Shown: positions 7,889-18,000 of the stretch, one piece after another | Position numbering within the stretch: the first letter of the stretch is position 1 | Layout of the letters: every line of letters starts with the position of its first letter | DNA from: an uncultured Bacteroidota bacterium | GTDB taxonomy: Bacteria > Bacteroidota > Bacteroidia > Chitinophagales > Saprospiraceae | DNA: 40,169 nt | NCBI GenBank assembly: GCA_903905445.1 | Contig: CAIVGO010000337.1 | Span: 1 to 40,169, forward strand | Direction of reading: 5' to 3' | Notes under the pieces: model-generated | The model's input: the letters and a program-made list of their open reading frames with translations, nothing else | Told to the model about the DNA's origin: nothing | Database searches by the model: none | Translations under genes and position numbers: made by a program

Positions 7889-8470
7889 ATGGATCCAATG
7901 AAGCAATCAATTCTTTTGAAGTATGTAATACCATTTGCGATCTGGTATGGGATTATGATATTCGTGACCATTGCAATTGATTTTGTATTGCATACTTATC
8001 ATTACGAATCGGTTGGGTTATATTTAGGTTATATTGGTACTTTTTTAATTATTTCTTCTTTTTTATATTCTCTCAGAAAGCGCAAATACATTGATACGGG
8101 CTCCCCCAAACATTATTTGATGTACCATGAATACGTGGCCTGGATTGGATCTGTCATGATTTTGGTGCATGCGGGCATTCATTTCAATGCACACCTGCCT
8201 TGGCTTGCGGTGATTATGCTCTTAATTAATGTTGCAAGTGGATTGGTGGGCAAGTTTTTATTAAAAAGATCAGCGGAATCTTTGGTCACTGATAAATTGG
8301 CCATGGCTGAAGCGGGGATTAGTACGGTCGACATTGATAAAAAACTGTTTTTTGATGCCGTCACGGTAAATGCTATGCGACAATGGCGGGCCATTCATCT
8401 ACCCATCGCGCTGATGTTGGGCATCTTATCCCTGATTCATATCACCACGGTATTTATGTTTACAAAATGA
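7889..8470 (+). CDS. b-type cytochrome-like membrane protein (five TM, short paralogue)
   Basis: This 193-residue integral membrane protein has five predicted helices: about 10-33, 42-62, 79-99 ('YHEYVAWIGSVMILVHAGIHF'-type), 104-125 and 167-190. Conserved histidines occur in helix 3 (YHEY, VHAGIH) and at both ends of helix 5 (AIHLPIA, SLIHIT). This gives two His pairs that could hold two b haems, as in small cytochrome b561/ferric reductase-like membrane anchors. The minus-strand protein at 24660-25520 has the same helix order and His pattern, so the two are paralogues. Its stop overlaps the next start in an ATGA, so it is translationally coupled to the 10-haem cytochrome. The inferred role is quinol-side electron transfer to that cytochrome. 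The ATG at 7889 was chosen; 7898 is an alternative. Confidence 0.7.
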   Translation: MDPMKQSILLKYVIPFAIWYGIMIFVTIAIDFVLHTYHYESVGLYLGYIGTFLIISSFLYSLRKRKYIDTGSPKHYLMYHEYVAWIGSVMILVHAGIHFNAHLPWLAVIMLLINVASGLVGKFLLKRSAESLVTDKLAMAEAGISTVDIDKKLFFDAVTVNAMRQWRAIHLPIALMLGILSLIHITTVFMFTK

Positions 8471-9339
8471 AAAATTTAACTGTTCTCGGGATAATAGCGG
8501 GTATTGTTTTTTTAATTTTTCAATACCCACATAAAATGCTCAGTCCGGGCGAATTAATACAAGGACACCAGGATTTAAACAACAATTGCATCGCTTGCCA
8601 TGCGCCCTTTGGTGGCGTTCCGAATGACAAGTGTATTGCTTGTCATAAGTTGTCTGAAATTGGCGTGAAAAGCGCTAAATCAAGCATCAATACATCTATA
8701 AAAGAAAACGTACTGTTTCACCAAAATCTTGCAACCCAATCTTGTGTTGCGTGTCATACGGACCATAAAGGGACAAATCCTGTACTAATTTCCGGTCAAT
8801 TTAAACATGATTTATTGACTGAAAATACCCGAAATAATTGTCTGAATTGCCACGCCAAACCAACAGATAATTTACATGCACAAATATCTTCGGCATGTAT
8901 CAGTTGTCATAATTTCGAAGGATGGAAATCGGCTACTTTTAATCATGCCATGTTATTGGCCGCTGATAAAAATAATTGTGCTGCATGTCACAAAAAACCA
9001 ACGGATGCCATGCATGCTTCGACCGATGCCAATTGCAACCAATGCCACACAACAACCAAATGGATTCCTTCCACCTTTGATCATGACTCCTATTTTGTTT
9101 TAGACGGCGATCACAATGCAAAGTGTGCCGTTTGCCATAAAAACAATGTCTTTACTACCTATACTTGTTATGGTTGTCATGAACATACCCCCAATAATAT
9201 ATGGGCAGAGCACAATGAAGAGGGCATTTCCGATATAAACAATTGCGTGCGTTGTCATAAAAGCGCCAATGAACATGGTGAAAACGGCGGTGAAGGACGT
9301 GAAGAAGGCCGCGGTAAAGAGGGGGATCGTGATGATTAA
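8467..9339 (+). CDS. Membrane-anchored decahaem cytochrome c
   Basis: This 290-residue protein starts at the ATG at 8467, which overlaps the upstream stop (ATGA) and yields the anchor MKNLTVLGIIAGIVFLIFQY. Ten CXXCH motifs follow: CIACH, CIACH, CVACH, CLNCH, CISCH, CAACH, CNQCH, CAVCH, CYGCH and CVRCH. Most non-motif His sit in short loops such as VLFHQN, QFKHD, TFNHAM and TFDHD, which supports bis-His haem ligation as in cytochrome c3/c7 types. The TFDHD/TFNHA pattern and the CH-T-x-x-K/A-W segment are also found in the 85-haem protein on the other strand, so the two share an ancestral module. The last 25 residues are acidic/glycine-rich with no motif. The likely place is the periplasmic face of the inner membrane, taking electrons from the upstream cytochrome b and passing them outward. 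CcsBA follows 73 bp downstream. Confidence 0.9.
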   Translation: MKNLTVLGIIAGIVFLIFQYPHKMLSPGELIQGHQDLNNNCIACHAPFGGVPNDKCIACHKLSEIGVKSAKSSINTSIKENVLFHQNLATQSCVACHTDHKGTNPVLISGQFKHDLLTENTRNNCLNCHAKPTDNLHAQISSACISCHNFEGWKSATFNHAMLLAADKNNCAACHKKPTDAMHASTDANCNQCHTTTKWIPSTFDHDSYFVLDGDHNAKCAVCHKNNVFTTYTCYGCHEHTPNNIWAEHNEEGISDINNCVRCHKSANEHGENGGEGREEGRGKEGDRDD

Positions 9340-9412
9340 GATTGTTGTTTTAAATCCAACTCCGATTAGACTGTGATTCAATAGTTCTAATTCCTAATTC
9401 CCTATTTTGCAC

Positions 9413-12400
9413 ATGAAATTTTTAAAAAAACTGAACGACACGCTGTTTTCTACATCCGCAGCGGGTTTGTATATTGCCTTGTTTGCAATATCGATTGGCG
9501 TTGCCACTTTTATTGAAAATGACTTCGGCACCAGTGCCGCACAAAAGGTCATTTTTAAGACCCATTGGTTTGAATTTATACTTGTTCTCTTTGGCGGATC
9601 GCTTATTGCCAACATTTTTCGATTTCGCATGGTACAGCAAAAGAAATGGGCGATTCTCACTTTCCATGCATCCATGATTATTATTTTGATTGGAGCAGGC
9701 GTTACCCGGTACTTTGGCAGTGAAGGCATGATGGGTATTCGGGAAGGTAGCGCCTCCAATGCATTTTTATCCGCCGAAACGTATATTTTGGTGAAAGTGC
9801 AACATGCGGGAAGAAAATACTCCTTTGATGAGCCTGTTTTGTTTGCTTCCTTAGGCGACAACCATTTTAATAAATCCTATTTAGTTGGCAACCAGGAACT
9901 TAATCTGGAAGTTGCCCAATTTATTCCGAATCCGAAGGAAACCTTGGTGGAAGATCCCAACGGCGGACCGATCCTGAAAGTAGTGTTGGGTGGCGCAGGT
10001 GGCCGGGAAGAATACTTGGTACACTATGGCGAAATTGTCAATGTACAAGGCACTATTTTCAATTTTGGAAACCCGGAAGATCCGGCGGCATTTAATATCA
10101 AATACGAACAAAATAATTTGACGTTCAAGGCGCCCACGGTATTTGCCCAAATGGTGATGGCCACGCAAACACGGGATACCCTGGCAGCGGGCGTTGAACA
10201 TCCCTTGATGTTGCGCAGTTTGTATTCCAATGGCGTGGAGAGTTTTGTTTTTGGCGATTTCAAACCCAATGCGCGTTCGGAAGTAAGTTCAACGGCACCC
10301 AAAATGACCAGCAAAAGCTCGGCTGCGCTGGAATTGAAAGTGCGCTTTGGCGGGGAAGAAAAACCATTGCTGATTTCAGGCACCCAAGGCATTGAAGGAC
10401 AATATGGCATTGTTGATTTTGGTCCCAACAGTGCCATTGCGGTATCTTATGGCTCAAAAAGTGTGCAACTGCCGTTTTCTGTCCAATTAAGGGACTTTAT
10501 TATGGAACGCTATCCGGGAACCAACAGTGCCTCTTCCTACGCGAGTGAAGTTACTTTGGTAGACGCCCGGAAAAATTTGAAGCACGATCAACGCATTTAC
10601 ATGAACCACATCCTGGATTATGACGGATATCGGTTTTTTCAGTCTTCTTTTGATCAGGATGAATTGGGTACCTATTTGAGCGTCAACCATGATGCGCCCG
10701 GAACCTTGATTTCTTATCTTGGGTATTTACTGCTTACAGTCGGAATGATTCTGACCCTTTTTAGCAAAAAAAGCCGCTTTCAACAATTAGCAGAAAATAT
10801 TAAACGGCTGCGCCAGGATGGTAAAATAGCGGTTTTACTGCTTCCCGTCTTGTTCTTTTTAGCAACACCCGTAATGGGTGGTCCACCCTCGCCGGGGGAT
10901 CATCTTATTAATCCTGCGCATGCTACCCGTTTTGGCAAAATCCTGATGCAGGACAACAATGGCCGTTTGAAACCGATGAACACCTTTGCCAATGAAGTCA
11001 TGCGGAAGGTGTCTCGAAAAGAAACTTACGCCGGACAAACGGCAGAACAAGTACTGCTCGGCATGGCCTCCAATCCGGATGCATGGTTTGATGTGCCCAT
11101 GATCAAAGTAGGCAAACAAGAGGAAATCAAGAAACTGTTGCAAATCAGCACAGAAATGGCTGCTTACAATGATTTTTTCAATGCGGATGGTTCGTACAAA
11201 CTGAAGGATATTGTACAAAAAGCATACAATGCAGCGCCACGCGATCGCGGGGTGTTTGAAAAAGAGGTGGTTAAAATTGACGAACGGGTAAACATCTGTA
11301 ACATGATCTTTTCCGGCCGATTCATGAAAGTATTTCCCATGCCCGGTGATACGGCCAATACCTGGATTTCACCCGCCGAACCCGGGCATCAACATGGTGT
11401 AACCGGGGGAATTGTCCAGCAGTTTTACCCAATGTACATTCCCGCATTGCAAGAGGCAGTACATTCTAATGACTGGAGCATTGCGGATCAAATGGTGTCG
11501 GAGTTAAGTCAATATCAACAAAAAAATGGAGGCGCTATCCTGCCCGAACCCTTAAAGGTAACCGCCGAATTGTTGCTCAATCGACTCAATATTTTTAATC
11601 GGCTGAGCGGCTTGTACGGCATTTTGGGCCTGTTGTTTTTGGGGTTGCTTTTCGGTTCCGTATTTAATCCGAACCGCAATTTTAATTTCCCGTTTAAAAT
11701 AGCGCTCGGGTTGTTGTTGTTCGGATTTACCATGCACACCTTTGGTTTAGGTATGCGCTGGTATATTTCGGGCCGCGCACCCTGGAGCAATGGGTATGAA
11801 TCCTTAATTTACATTGGATGGACAACAACCCTGGCAGGACTCTTGTTTTCGCGCAAATCTATGGGTGCTTTAGCCGCGACCACTGTACTGACGGCCACGA
11901 TCCTGATGGTTGCGGGCCTAAGCTGGCTCGACCCGGAAATTACCCCCTTGGTACCCGTATTAAAATCTTATTGGTTGACCATCCACGTTTCTCTGGAAGC
12001 AGGTAGTTACGGTTTTTTGGTTTTAGGGGCGATTATCGGCGTTTTGAACTTGATTTTTATGATTTTTGGCAATGCTAAGAACGGCGAACGGGTGTACCGC
12101 ATCATCAAGGAAATGTCGTATATCAGTGAAATGACCTTGATTGGCGGATTGTTTATGCTAAGCATTGGTACTTATCTCGGTGGTGTTTGGGCCAATGAAT
12201 CATGGGGACGGTATTGGGGTTGGGATGCCAAAGAGACCTGGGCCTTGGTGTCTATCCTGGTTTATTCTTTCATTTTGCACATGCGGTTTATTCCTGGTTT
12301 GCGCGGGTTGTTTGCTTTTAATGTGGCAACGCTTTTTGGTTGGGCTTCTGTGGCCATGACCTATTTTGGGGTAAACTACTATTTATCGGGTTTGCACTCT

Positions 12401-12520
12401 TATGCCGCCGGCGATCCGGTTCCGGTGCCATCTTTTGTTTATTACATTGTATTTTCATTAATCGGCATAAGTATGGTCGCTTATTGGAGATACCGAGCGT
12501 ATATGAAGTTGAGTAAATAG
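9413..12520 (+). CDS. ccsBA: Fused System II cytochrome c biogenesis protein CcsBA (ResB-ResC)
   Basis: This 1035-residue protein is the haem exporter and synthetase that attaches haem to CXXCH motifs in System II. The N-terminal CcsB/ResB half has helices near 15-35, 50-70, 80-100 and 435-455 around a large periplasmic domain. The C-terminal CcsA/ResC half has multiple helices from about residue 720 on and the WWD haem-handling motif at about 922-943 (WANESWGRYWGWDAKETW). Flanking periplasmic/TM histidines occur in 'FTMHTFGLGMRWY' and 'WLTIHVSLEAG'. The fused CcsBA form is typical of Bacteroidota and epsilonproteobacteria. I used the ATG at 9413 rather than an in-frame TTG two codons earlier. 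Its place right after the 10-haem gene fits a dedicated or general maturation factor for the ~118 haems encoded here. It ends at a strong terminator. Confidence 0.95.
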   Translation: MKFLKKLNDTLFSTSAAGLYIALFAISIGVATFIENDFGTSAAQKVIFKTHWFEFILVLFGGSLIANIFRFRMVQQKKWAILTFHASMIIILIGAGVTRYFGSEGMMGIREGSASNAFLSAETYILVKVQHAGRKYSFDEPVLFASLGDNHFNKSYLVGNQELNLEVAQFIPNPKETLVEDPNGGPILKVVLGGAGGREEYLVHYGEIVNVQGTIFNFGNPEDPAAFNIKYEQNNLTFKAPTVFAQMVMATQTRDTLAAGVEHPLMLRSLYSNGVESFVFGDFKPNARSEVSSTAPKMTSKSSAALELKVRFGGEEKPLLISGTQGIEGQYGIVDFGPNSAIAVSYGSKSVQLPFSVQLRDFIMERYPGTNSASSYASEVTLVDARKNLKHDQRIYMNHILDYDGYRFFQSSFDQDELGTYLSVNHDAPGTLISYLGYLLLTVGMILTLFSKKSRFQQLAENIKRLRQDGKIAVLLLPVLFFLATPVMGGPPSPGDHLINPAHATRFGKILMQDNNGRLKPMNTFANEVMRKVSRKETYAGQTAEQVLLGMASNPDAWFDVPMIKVGKQEEIKKLLQISTEMAAYNDFFNADGSYKLKDIVQKAYNAAPRDRGVFEKEVVKIDERVNICNMIFSGRFMKVFPMPGDTANTWISPAEPGHQHGVTGGIVQQFYPMYIPALQEAVHSNDWSIADQMVSELSQYQQKNGGAILPEPLKVTAELLLNRLNIFNRLSGLYGILGLLFLGLLFGSVFNPNRNFNFPFKIALGLLLFGFTMHTFGLGMRWYISGRAPWSNGYESLIYIGWTTTLAGLLFSRKSMGALAATTVLTATILMVAGLSWLDPEITPLVPVLKSYWLTIHVSLEAGSYGFLVLGAIIGVLNLIFMIFGNAKNGERVYRIIKEMSYISEMTLIGGLFMLSIGTYLGGVWANESWGRYWGWDAKETWALVSILVYSFILHMRFIPGLRGLFAFNVATLFGWASVAMTYFGVNYYLSGLHSYAAGDPVPVPSFVYYIVFSLIGISMVAYWRYRAYMKLSK

Positions 12521-12560
12521 TTGAAGTGCCGAGCGATTGCTCCTGCAGTTTATAAAATGG

Positions 12561-12599
12561 AAACGCCCACCACAATTGTCCTGTGGTGGGCGTTTTTTT
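12561..12599 (+). terminator. Strong Rho-independent terminator between convergent cytochrome units
   Basis: Perfect 14-bp arms AAACGCCCACCACA (12561-12574) and TGTGGTGGGCGTTT (12582-12595) enclose a 7-base loop and run into TTTT. It ends ccsBA on the plus strand. The stem can also serve the minus-strand operon that ends at 12636. Confidence 0.93.
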
Positions 12600-12635
12600 A
12601 TAAATGTATTCTACCGCCTTTATAAAAAACGGAGG

Positions 12636-13415
12636 TTATTTGACCGCAACAGCCGTTTCCATAATGTAATCGTACCGGTAGCCTGCGCCAAAATCACGGT
12701 TCAAGGCGATGATTCCTTCCATCGTTAAAATGGTACCTAATGGGATGTTTTCTGTTGTGGTAACGGTCAGATCCAAATCCTTTCCGGATCCATCCTGCAA
12801 ATGCAGCCAGTTTCTACCCATAATCATGGGATTCACTTTGACGCATTTTCCGGTGATTTTCACGGTTTTACCTTCATATTTCTTCAAATTGGAGACCAAC
12901 TCGGAGATTTTGATCGCGCCTGGTGCAGGTTTCAGGTTTTTGGGTGGCTCCAGTGCTTCTTTGGCATTGGGCATGGCCCCCTGTCCAGTTGCCGCTGCGG
13001 CCGCATTTTCATCGCGGAAGTCAGAAATCAAATACACCGTTTCAAAAACGCGGTTAAACTCCTTGCTTAGGAAGTTTTTCTTCATAATACCGCCTGTGTA
13101 CAGGTAGGAGCCGCCCACTTTTACGTCGCGTTTGGCAATGGCAACCCAATATTCTGCCCCATTTTCCTTCACCCGCAAATAGCTGTATTTATCGGTATTC
13201 AGTACTTCGGATACGGTGATTTTGTGTTCTTCTCCGGTCATCGGAGCAGCAGGTGCGTCTGCACCATTGCCGGGTGTGGGGGCTTGAGCATCCTGAAAAA
13301 TGGGCCCCTTGCTTGAGCCGCCCGTCGTTTCGGCTTCGATCACCTTGGGTTTTGAATCGCAGGATGTGAACGCAACTAAGAGCAAACTGACGAATAAAAA
13401 AATTGAAATACGCAT
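12636..13415 (-). CDS. OB-fold lipoprotein, last gene of the multihaem operon
   Basis: This 259-residue protein uses the ATG at 13415 rather than a TTG six codons earlier. It has the lipoprotein signal MRISIFLFVSLLLVAFTSC with a lipobox Cys at residue 19. After a Pro/Ala/Gly-rich linker come two similar beta domains: about 65-135 ('HKITVSEVLNTDKYSYLRVKE', 'AIAKRDVKVGGSYLYTGG') and about 165-255 ('ISELVSNLKKYEGKTVKITG', 'NPMIMGRNWLHLQDGSG', 'PLGTILTMEGII'). The K-x-V-K-I-T-G-K...R-N-W-x-H-L-x-D pattern is the OB-fold seen in tRNA_anti-like and small haem/cytochrome-associated lipoproteins. Its partner is unknown; the operon position suggests a periplasmic or outer-membrane accessory of the cytochrome complex. 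It lies 41 bp after the beta-barrel gene. Confidence 0.7.
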   Translation of the reverse strand: MRISIFLFVSLLLVAFTSCDSKPKVIEAETTGGSSKGPIFQDAQAPTPGNGADAPAAPMTGEEHKITVSEVLNTDKYSYLRVKENGAEYWVAIAKRDVKVGGSYLYTGGIMKKNFLSKEFNRVFETVYLISDFRDENAAAAATGQGAMPNAKEALEPPKNLKPAPGAIKISELVSNLKKYEGKTVKITGKCVKVNPMIMGRNWLHLQDGSGKDLDLTVTTTENIPLGTILTMEGIIALNRDFGAGYRYDYIMETAVAVK

Positions 13416-13456
13416 TGTTGAATTTATTTTCAAAACATGAGCAATTGCGATAATCG

Positions 13457-15073
13457 TTAAAATCGCTGGATAATCCTCGTATTAAACCGGTGATAAGTTG
13501 GGCTTTTTGCATCAAAAGTACCTTCGTAATAAAGGTATAAGGCCAGTTTACGCGTGATCGACCACGACAAATTTACGCCGGGCGTGTGTTGTTGGACCTT
13601 GTTTTCGTAGTTTTTATAATTATAGTCAACAAACCGATACGACCCTTCCACTTGTACTTTATTTCGAACAAGATCTTTGGTAATGCGCGCCGTGTATATT
13701 TTACTGTCTAAGTAATTGGTTTGCAATAAATTGGCAGAAAGGGAGGCCGAAGCATTTAACCCGGGTATCCGACTAATATTGAGGTAGGTATTGATGTTTT
13801 TGGAAAGGTTCAAGTCGCTTTTTTGGAAACGCCAACTGACATTAAACCCCAGGGAGATCAATTTGGACAACCGATAATTTGATCCTGCACGCAATCCCTG
13901 ACGGGTTTCGTTGTCGATCAATTGTTCGATGTAACTTTTATAGGACTCATAATAGATGATATTTTTCCGATTGTCGTAAGACGCTGAAAAACTCAGATTC
14001 TTGGAAGCCCTGTACCGCAAGGATATCAACAAGTTGGTGAGACTGGGTTTGTTGGTTACCACCTCGTTGACGTTCTGGTATAAATCGACTTCAAAAGAGG
14101 CAAACAAGCTCAGGTCTTTGGACAGGTTATTGGAATGTTGGAAGTAAATAAACCTTCGATCGACCTTTAGGTGGTTGTGTTGTTCGATAAAGGCAAGACT
14201 GCTTTCGAAGGTTTTATTTGCTTTTCCGGCGGTATGGCTCAAATAGGCGCCTGCCTGAAAGAGATGCGTATTGAGTCCGTAATTCACATAATCGGGCCGC
14301 CAACCACCCAAAATTCCGAAAATAAAATGTCCGCGGCTTTTTTCGTATTGAATGCCATCCATAGCGCCCATACTCGAAATACGATAATTGATGCGGCGTC
14401 CTAAAGAGAGGCTGGACGTTTTATTAAAATCATATTTTACCGAAAAAGTGTACACTTTAAGCGCGTTGCCGAAGTTCGTTTTTACTTCTCCCCATTTTCC
14501 GTTTGTATGGCGGAACGCAACATAGGCTTCTGTCGAAAATTTTGAATTACCGATGTTATTTCCCTGAAAATTAAGGGTATAGCGCAATTGGTCGGTTTCT
14601 TTTCCTTTGTAAATGTTGCTGTAGGAAGCGGCCGAAATCCGCCCTTTTATTTTTTGGGTGGGTATCAGTTCCTCCTGATCGCTTGCTGGCGTACGCACCG
14701 TAGTTGGCGCCTTAAACGTACTATCGGTCGTTATTTTTGGGATGTTTGTTTTTTCTTTTGCCTTTTCAGGCGTTGGTTCAAACGTGTTTTTGGACACAAA
14801 TGCATCTCCAACCTTGGGCTTGTCGGATTGTAGCAACAAGCATACACAGGAAGTGGAGGATTTGTCTTTCACAACAAGCGCAGGAATTAAAAGGCTGTCT
14901 TTTGACAGAAAAAGGGTATCCCCTTTTTGGATGTTCGCTGTGGATGTAAATTTCACATACACATTTTGGGAAGAAACATAAGAAACGGTACCTTTCTCAA
15001 GAACCGTCTGTTTTTGTCCATACCCCCATTGCGCACCTGCAAGCAGCAGCAACCATATTAAAACGTGCTTCAT
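13457..15073 (-). CDS. Outer-membrane beta-barrel protein in multihaem operon (porin-like)
   Basis: This 538-residue protein starts at the ATG at 15073 (MKHVLIWLLLLAGAQWGYGQ signal peptide). Residues about 21-90 form a small SH3-like beta domain ('VLEKGTVSYVSSQNVYVKF', 'ANIQKGDTLFLS', 'KPKVGDAFVSK'). Residues about 90-140 are a Thr/Lys/Pro-rich linker, then from about 145 to the end come many alternating amphipathic strands ('GRISAASYSNIYKG', 'LSLGRRINYRISSMGAMDG', 'LISLRYRASKNLSFSASYDNR', 'LALYLYYEGTF') ending in the aromatic F typical of outer-membrane barrels ('NTRIIQRF'). It lies 11 bp after the 85-haem cytochrome gene. By position it could be the outer-membrane sheath through which the cytochrome passes electrons, as MtrB-type porins do, but I see no recognisable MtrB sequence similarity. 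Function is inference; the barrel itself is well supported. Confidence 0.75.
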   Translation of the reverse strand: MKHVLIWLLLLAGAQWGYGQKQTVLEKGTVSYVSSQNVYVKFTSTANIQKGDTLFLSKDSLLIPALVVKDKSSTSCVCLLLQSDKPKVGDAFVSKNTFEPTPEKAKEKTNIPKITTDSTFKAPTTVRTPASDQEELIPTQKIKGRISAASYSNIYKGKETDQLRYTLNFQGNNIGNSKFSTEAYVAFRHTNGKWGEVKTNFGNALKVYTFSVKYDFNKTSSLSLGRRINYRISSMGAMDGIQYEKSRGHFIFGILGGWRPDYVNYGLNTHLFQAGAYLSHTAGKANKTFESSLAFIEQHNHLKVDRRFIYFQHSNNLSKDLSLFASFEVDLYQNVNEVVTNKPSLTNLLISLRYRASKNLSFSASYDNRKNIIYYESYKSYIEQLIDNETRQGLRAGSNYRLSKLISLGFNVSWRFQKSDLNLSKNINTYLNISRIPGLNASASLSANLLQTNYLDSKIYTARITKDLVRNKVQVEGSYRFVDYNYKNYENKVQQHTPGVNLSWSITRKLALYLYYEGTFDAKSPTYHRFNTRIIQRF

Positions 15074-15084
15074 AAGCGTGTTGA

Positions 15085-18000
15085 TTAGTCTGCCTGCCCA
15101 TTCGGGTGGCAGTTGTAACAAGCGGCACTATTGTATTGATAACCATTTACCCCTGAATGGTGCCCAGCCATCTCGGTTGGGTTATCATGTTCGTGGCAGG
15201 CAATACAGCTGAATGCCGTAAAATTATTGGGCGTGGTATGGCATTCGACGCACTGACTCCACTCATTTTTGTGTTTCCCGCTATAAATTGGGAAATACTG
15301 TTGGTCATGGTTGAAGGTAGAAGGATCCCAAGCTGTAGTGGTGTGGCAGTTTTGGCAGCTTGTTGGGAACCCGGCAGCGGCGTGATTCGGGTTGGTGGCC
15401 GAATTGTATTCCGCGGCATGGCAACCAAAGCAGGTGCTTGGGGTATTGTTATAATTGCCGTTGTGGCAGGCGGCACAATCATTTGCAATTGCAGCGTGTG
15501 CGCCCGTCAATGCCCAATAATTGTTGTGTATCGGAAAGGTAGCAGGCTGCCAATCGGGCACGGTGGTATGACACATTGCACAATCGGTCGGTAGATTGAG
15601 GGTCGTGTGGTTGGGATTTGTCGTGGTATTGTAATTGGCCTGGTGGCACCCATTGCAGGTGTTCGGCGTATTTGTATAGTTACCATTGTGGCAAATATTA
15701 CAATTGTCCGCAATAGCAAGGTGGGCACCGGTAAATGGATAGACGGCGCTGTGATTGAATGTAGACGGCACCCAGGACGACTCCGCATGGCAGACCGTAC
15801 AATCGGTTGGGAACTGTTGGGTCTGGTGATTCGGGTTGGTCGTTTGGTTATAATCAGGGAGGTGGCAACCAACACAAGTAGTTGGCGTATTATTGTAATT
15901 GCCGTTGTGGCAGGAGGCGCAGTTGTTGGCAATGGTAGCGTGCGCGCCATTAAGGGGCCAAAATGAATTATGAATCGGGAATGTGGCGGGTTGCCAGTCG
16001 GCGGAAGTGGTATGACACATCGCACAATCGGTTGGCAAGTTCAGGACCGTATGTTTAGGGTTCAGACTCGCGTTGTAGTCTGGCAAATGGCAAGCATTGC
16101 AGGTATTAGGGGTATTATTGTAATTGCCTTGGTGGCAGGCATTACAATCGTTGGCTATCGGAATATGCGCTCCGGTAAACGGATAAACGGTATTGTGGTT
16201 AAACGTAGAGGGTACCCAGGCCGTTTCGCTGTGGCATTGCGTACAATTGACGGGAAATTGCTGGGTAACGTGATTGGGCGCAGCAGTCTGCACATAATCA
16301 TCATTATGGCATCCATTACAAGTATTTGGCGTGTTATTATAATTCCCGTTGTGACACACCGCGCAATCATTTGCAATGGTAGCGTGGGCCCCATTCAGTG
16401 CATAAAAGGTATTGTGAATCGGAAATGTGGCAGGCGACCAGCCGGGTGCCGTGGTATGGCATTGGGCACAATCGGTTGGTAAATTGAGCGTCGTATGGCT
16501 CGGGTTGCTTGCACTGGAATAGTCGGCATTGTGACAACCATTGCAGGTGTTCGGTGTATTCGAATAATTGCCGTTGTGGCAGGCATTACAATCGTTTGCG
16601 ATGGCAATGTGTGCGCCCGTGAAGGAATAAACGGCATTGTGGTCAAAGGTAGAAGGCGCCCAGGCCGTTTCACTATGACACGTTGTGCAATCGGTGGGGA
16701 ATTGCTGGGTTACGTGGTTTGGATTAGTGGTTTGGGTGTACTCCGGATTGTGGCAGCCGTTGCAGGTATTGGGTGTATTGTTGTAATTGCCATTGTGACA
16801 AGTTGCACAGTTGTTGGCAATCGCGGCATGTGCGCCATTCAAGGCATAGAACGTATTATGAATCGGGAAACTTGCGGGTTCCCAGCCGGGCGCGGTGGTG
16901 TGGCACATGGCGCAATCCGTGGGGAGATTGAGTTGTGCGTGGTTGGGATTGGCCGCCTGGGTATAATTTGCGTTATGACAACCGTTGCAGGTGTTTGGCG
17001 TATTGTTGAAGTTACCGTGGTGGCAGGCATTACAATCGTTGGCGATCGCGATATGCGCACCGGTAAATGGATAAACTGTACTATGATCGAAGGTAGAAGG
17101 CGTCCATGCTGTTTCTGTATGGCACATTGCACAATCGGTCGGGAATTGGGATGCGGCGTGGTTTGGATTGGTGGTTTGGGTATATTCAGGATTATGACAA
17201 CCGTTGCAGGTATTGGGCGTATTGTTGTAATTGCCGTTGTGGCAGGTAGCGCAATCCGCTGCAATGGCCGCATGTGCGCCGTTTAAGGCATAGAACGTAT
17301 TATGAATCGGGAAACTTGCGGGTTCCCAGCCTGGCGCGGTGGTATGGCACATGGCGCAATCCGTCGGCAGATTGAGTTGCGCGTGGTTCGGGTTGCTTGC
17401 CTGGGTATAATCTGTGTTATGACAACCGTTGCAGGTATTGGGGGTATTGTTGAAGTTGCCGTGGTGACAGGCATTACAATCACTTGCAATGGCAACGTGC
17501 GCCCCGGTAAACGGATAAACCGTGTTATGATCGAAAGTAGAAGGCATCCAGGCCGTTTCCGTATGGCACAATGCGCAATCGGTGGGGAATTGGGACGCGG
17601 CATGGTTTGGATTGCTGGTTTGGGTGTATTCGGTATTGTGGCAGCCGTTGCAGGTATTGGGCGTATTGTTGTAATTGCCGTTGTGACAGGTAGCGCAATC
17701 GGTTGCGATCGCAGCATGCGCGCCGTTTAAGGCATAGTATGTATTGTGGATCGGGAAGGTAGCGGGTTCCCAGCCTGGCGCGGTGGTATGGCACATAGCG
17801 CAATCCGTGGGGAAATTCAGCGCCTGGTGTTTAGGATTGGTTGTTTGAACAAAATCCGAATTATGACATCCATTGCAGGTATTCGGCGTGCCGTTATAGA
17901 GCCCGTGGTGGCAGGCATTACAATCATTGGCAATGGCCGCATGCGCCCCGGTAAACGGATAAATGACGTTGTGGTCAAAAGTAGAAGGTGCCCAGGCGGT

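Noticed and set aside
13457-15073. MtrB homologue
   Set aside because: The barrel and context fit, but I see no MtrB motif such as the N-terminal CXXC, so the name is not used.
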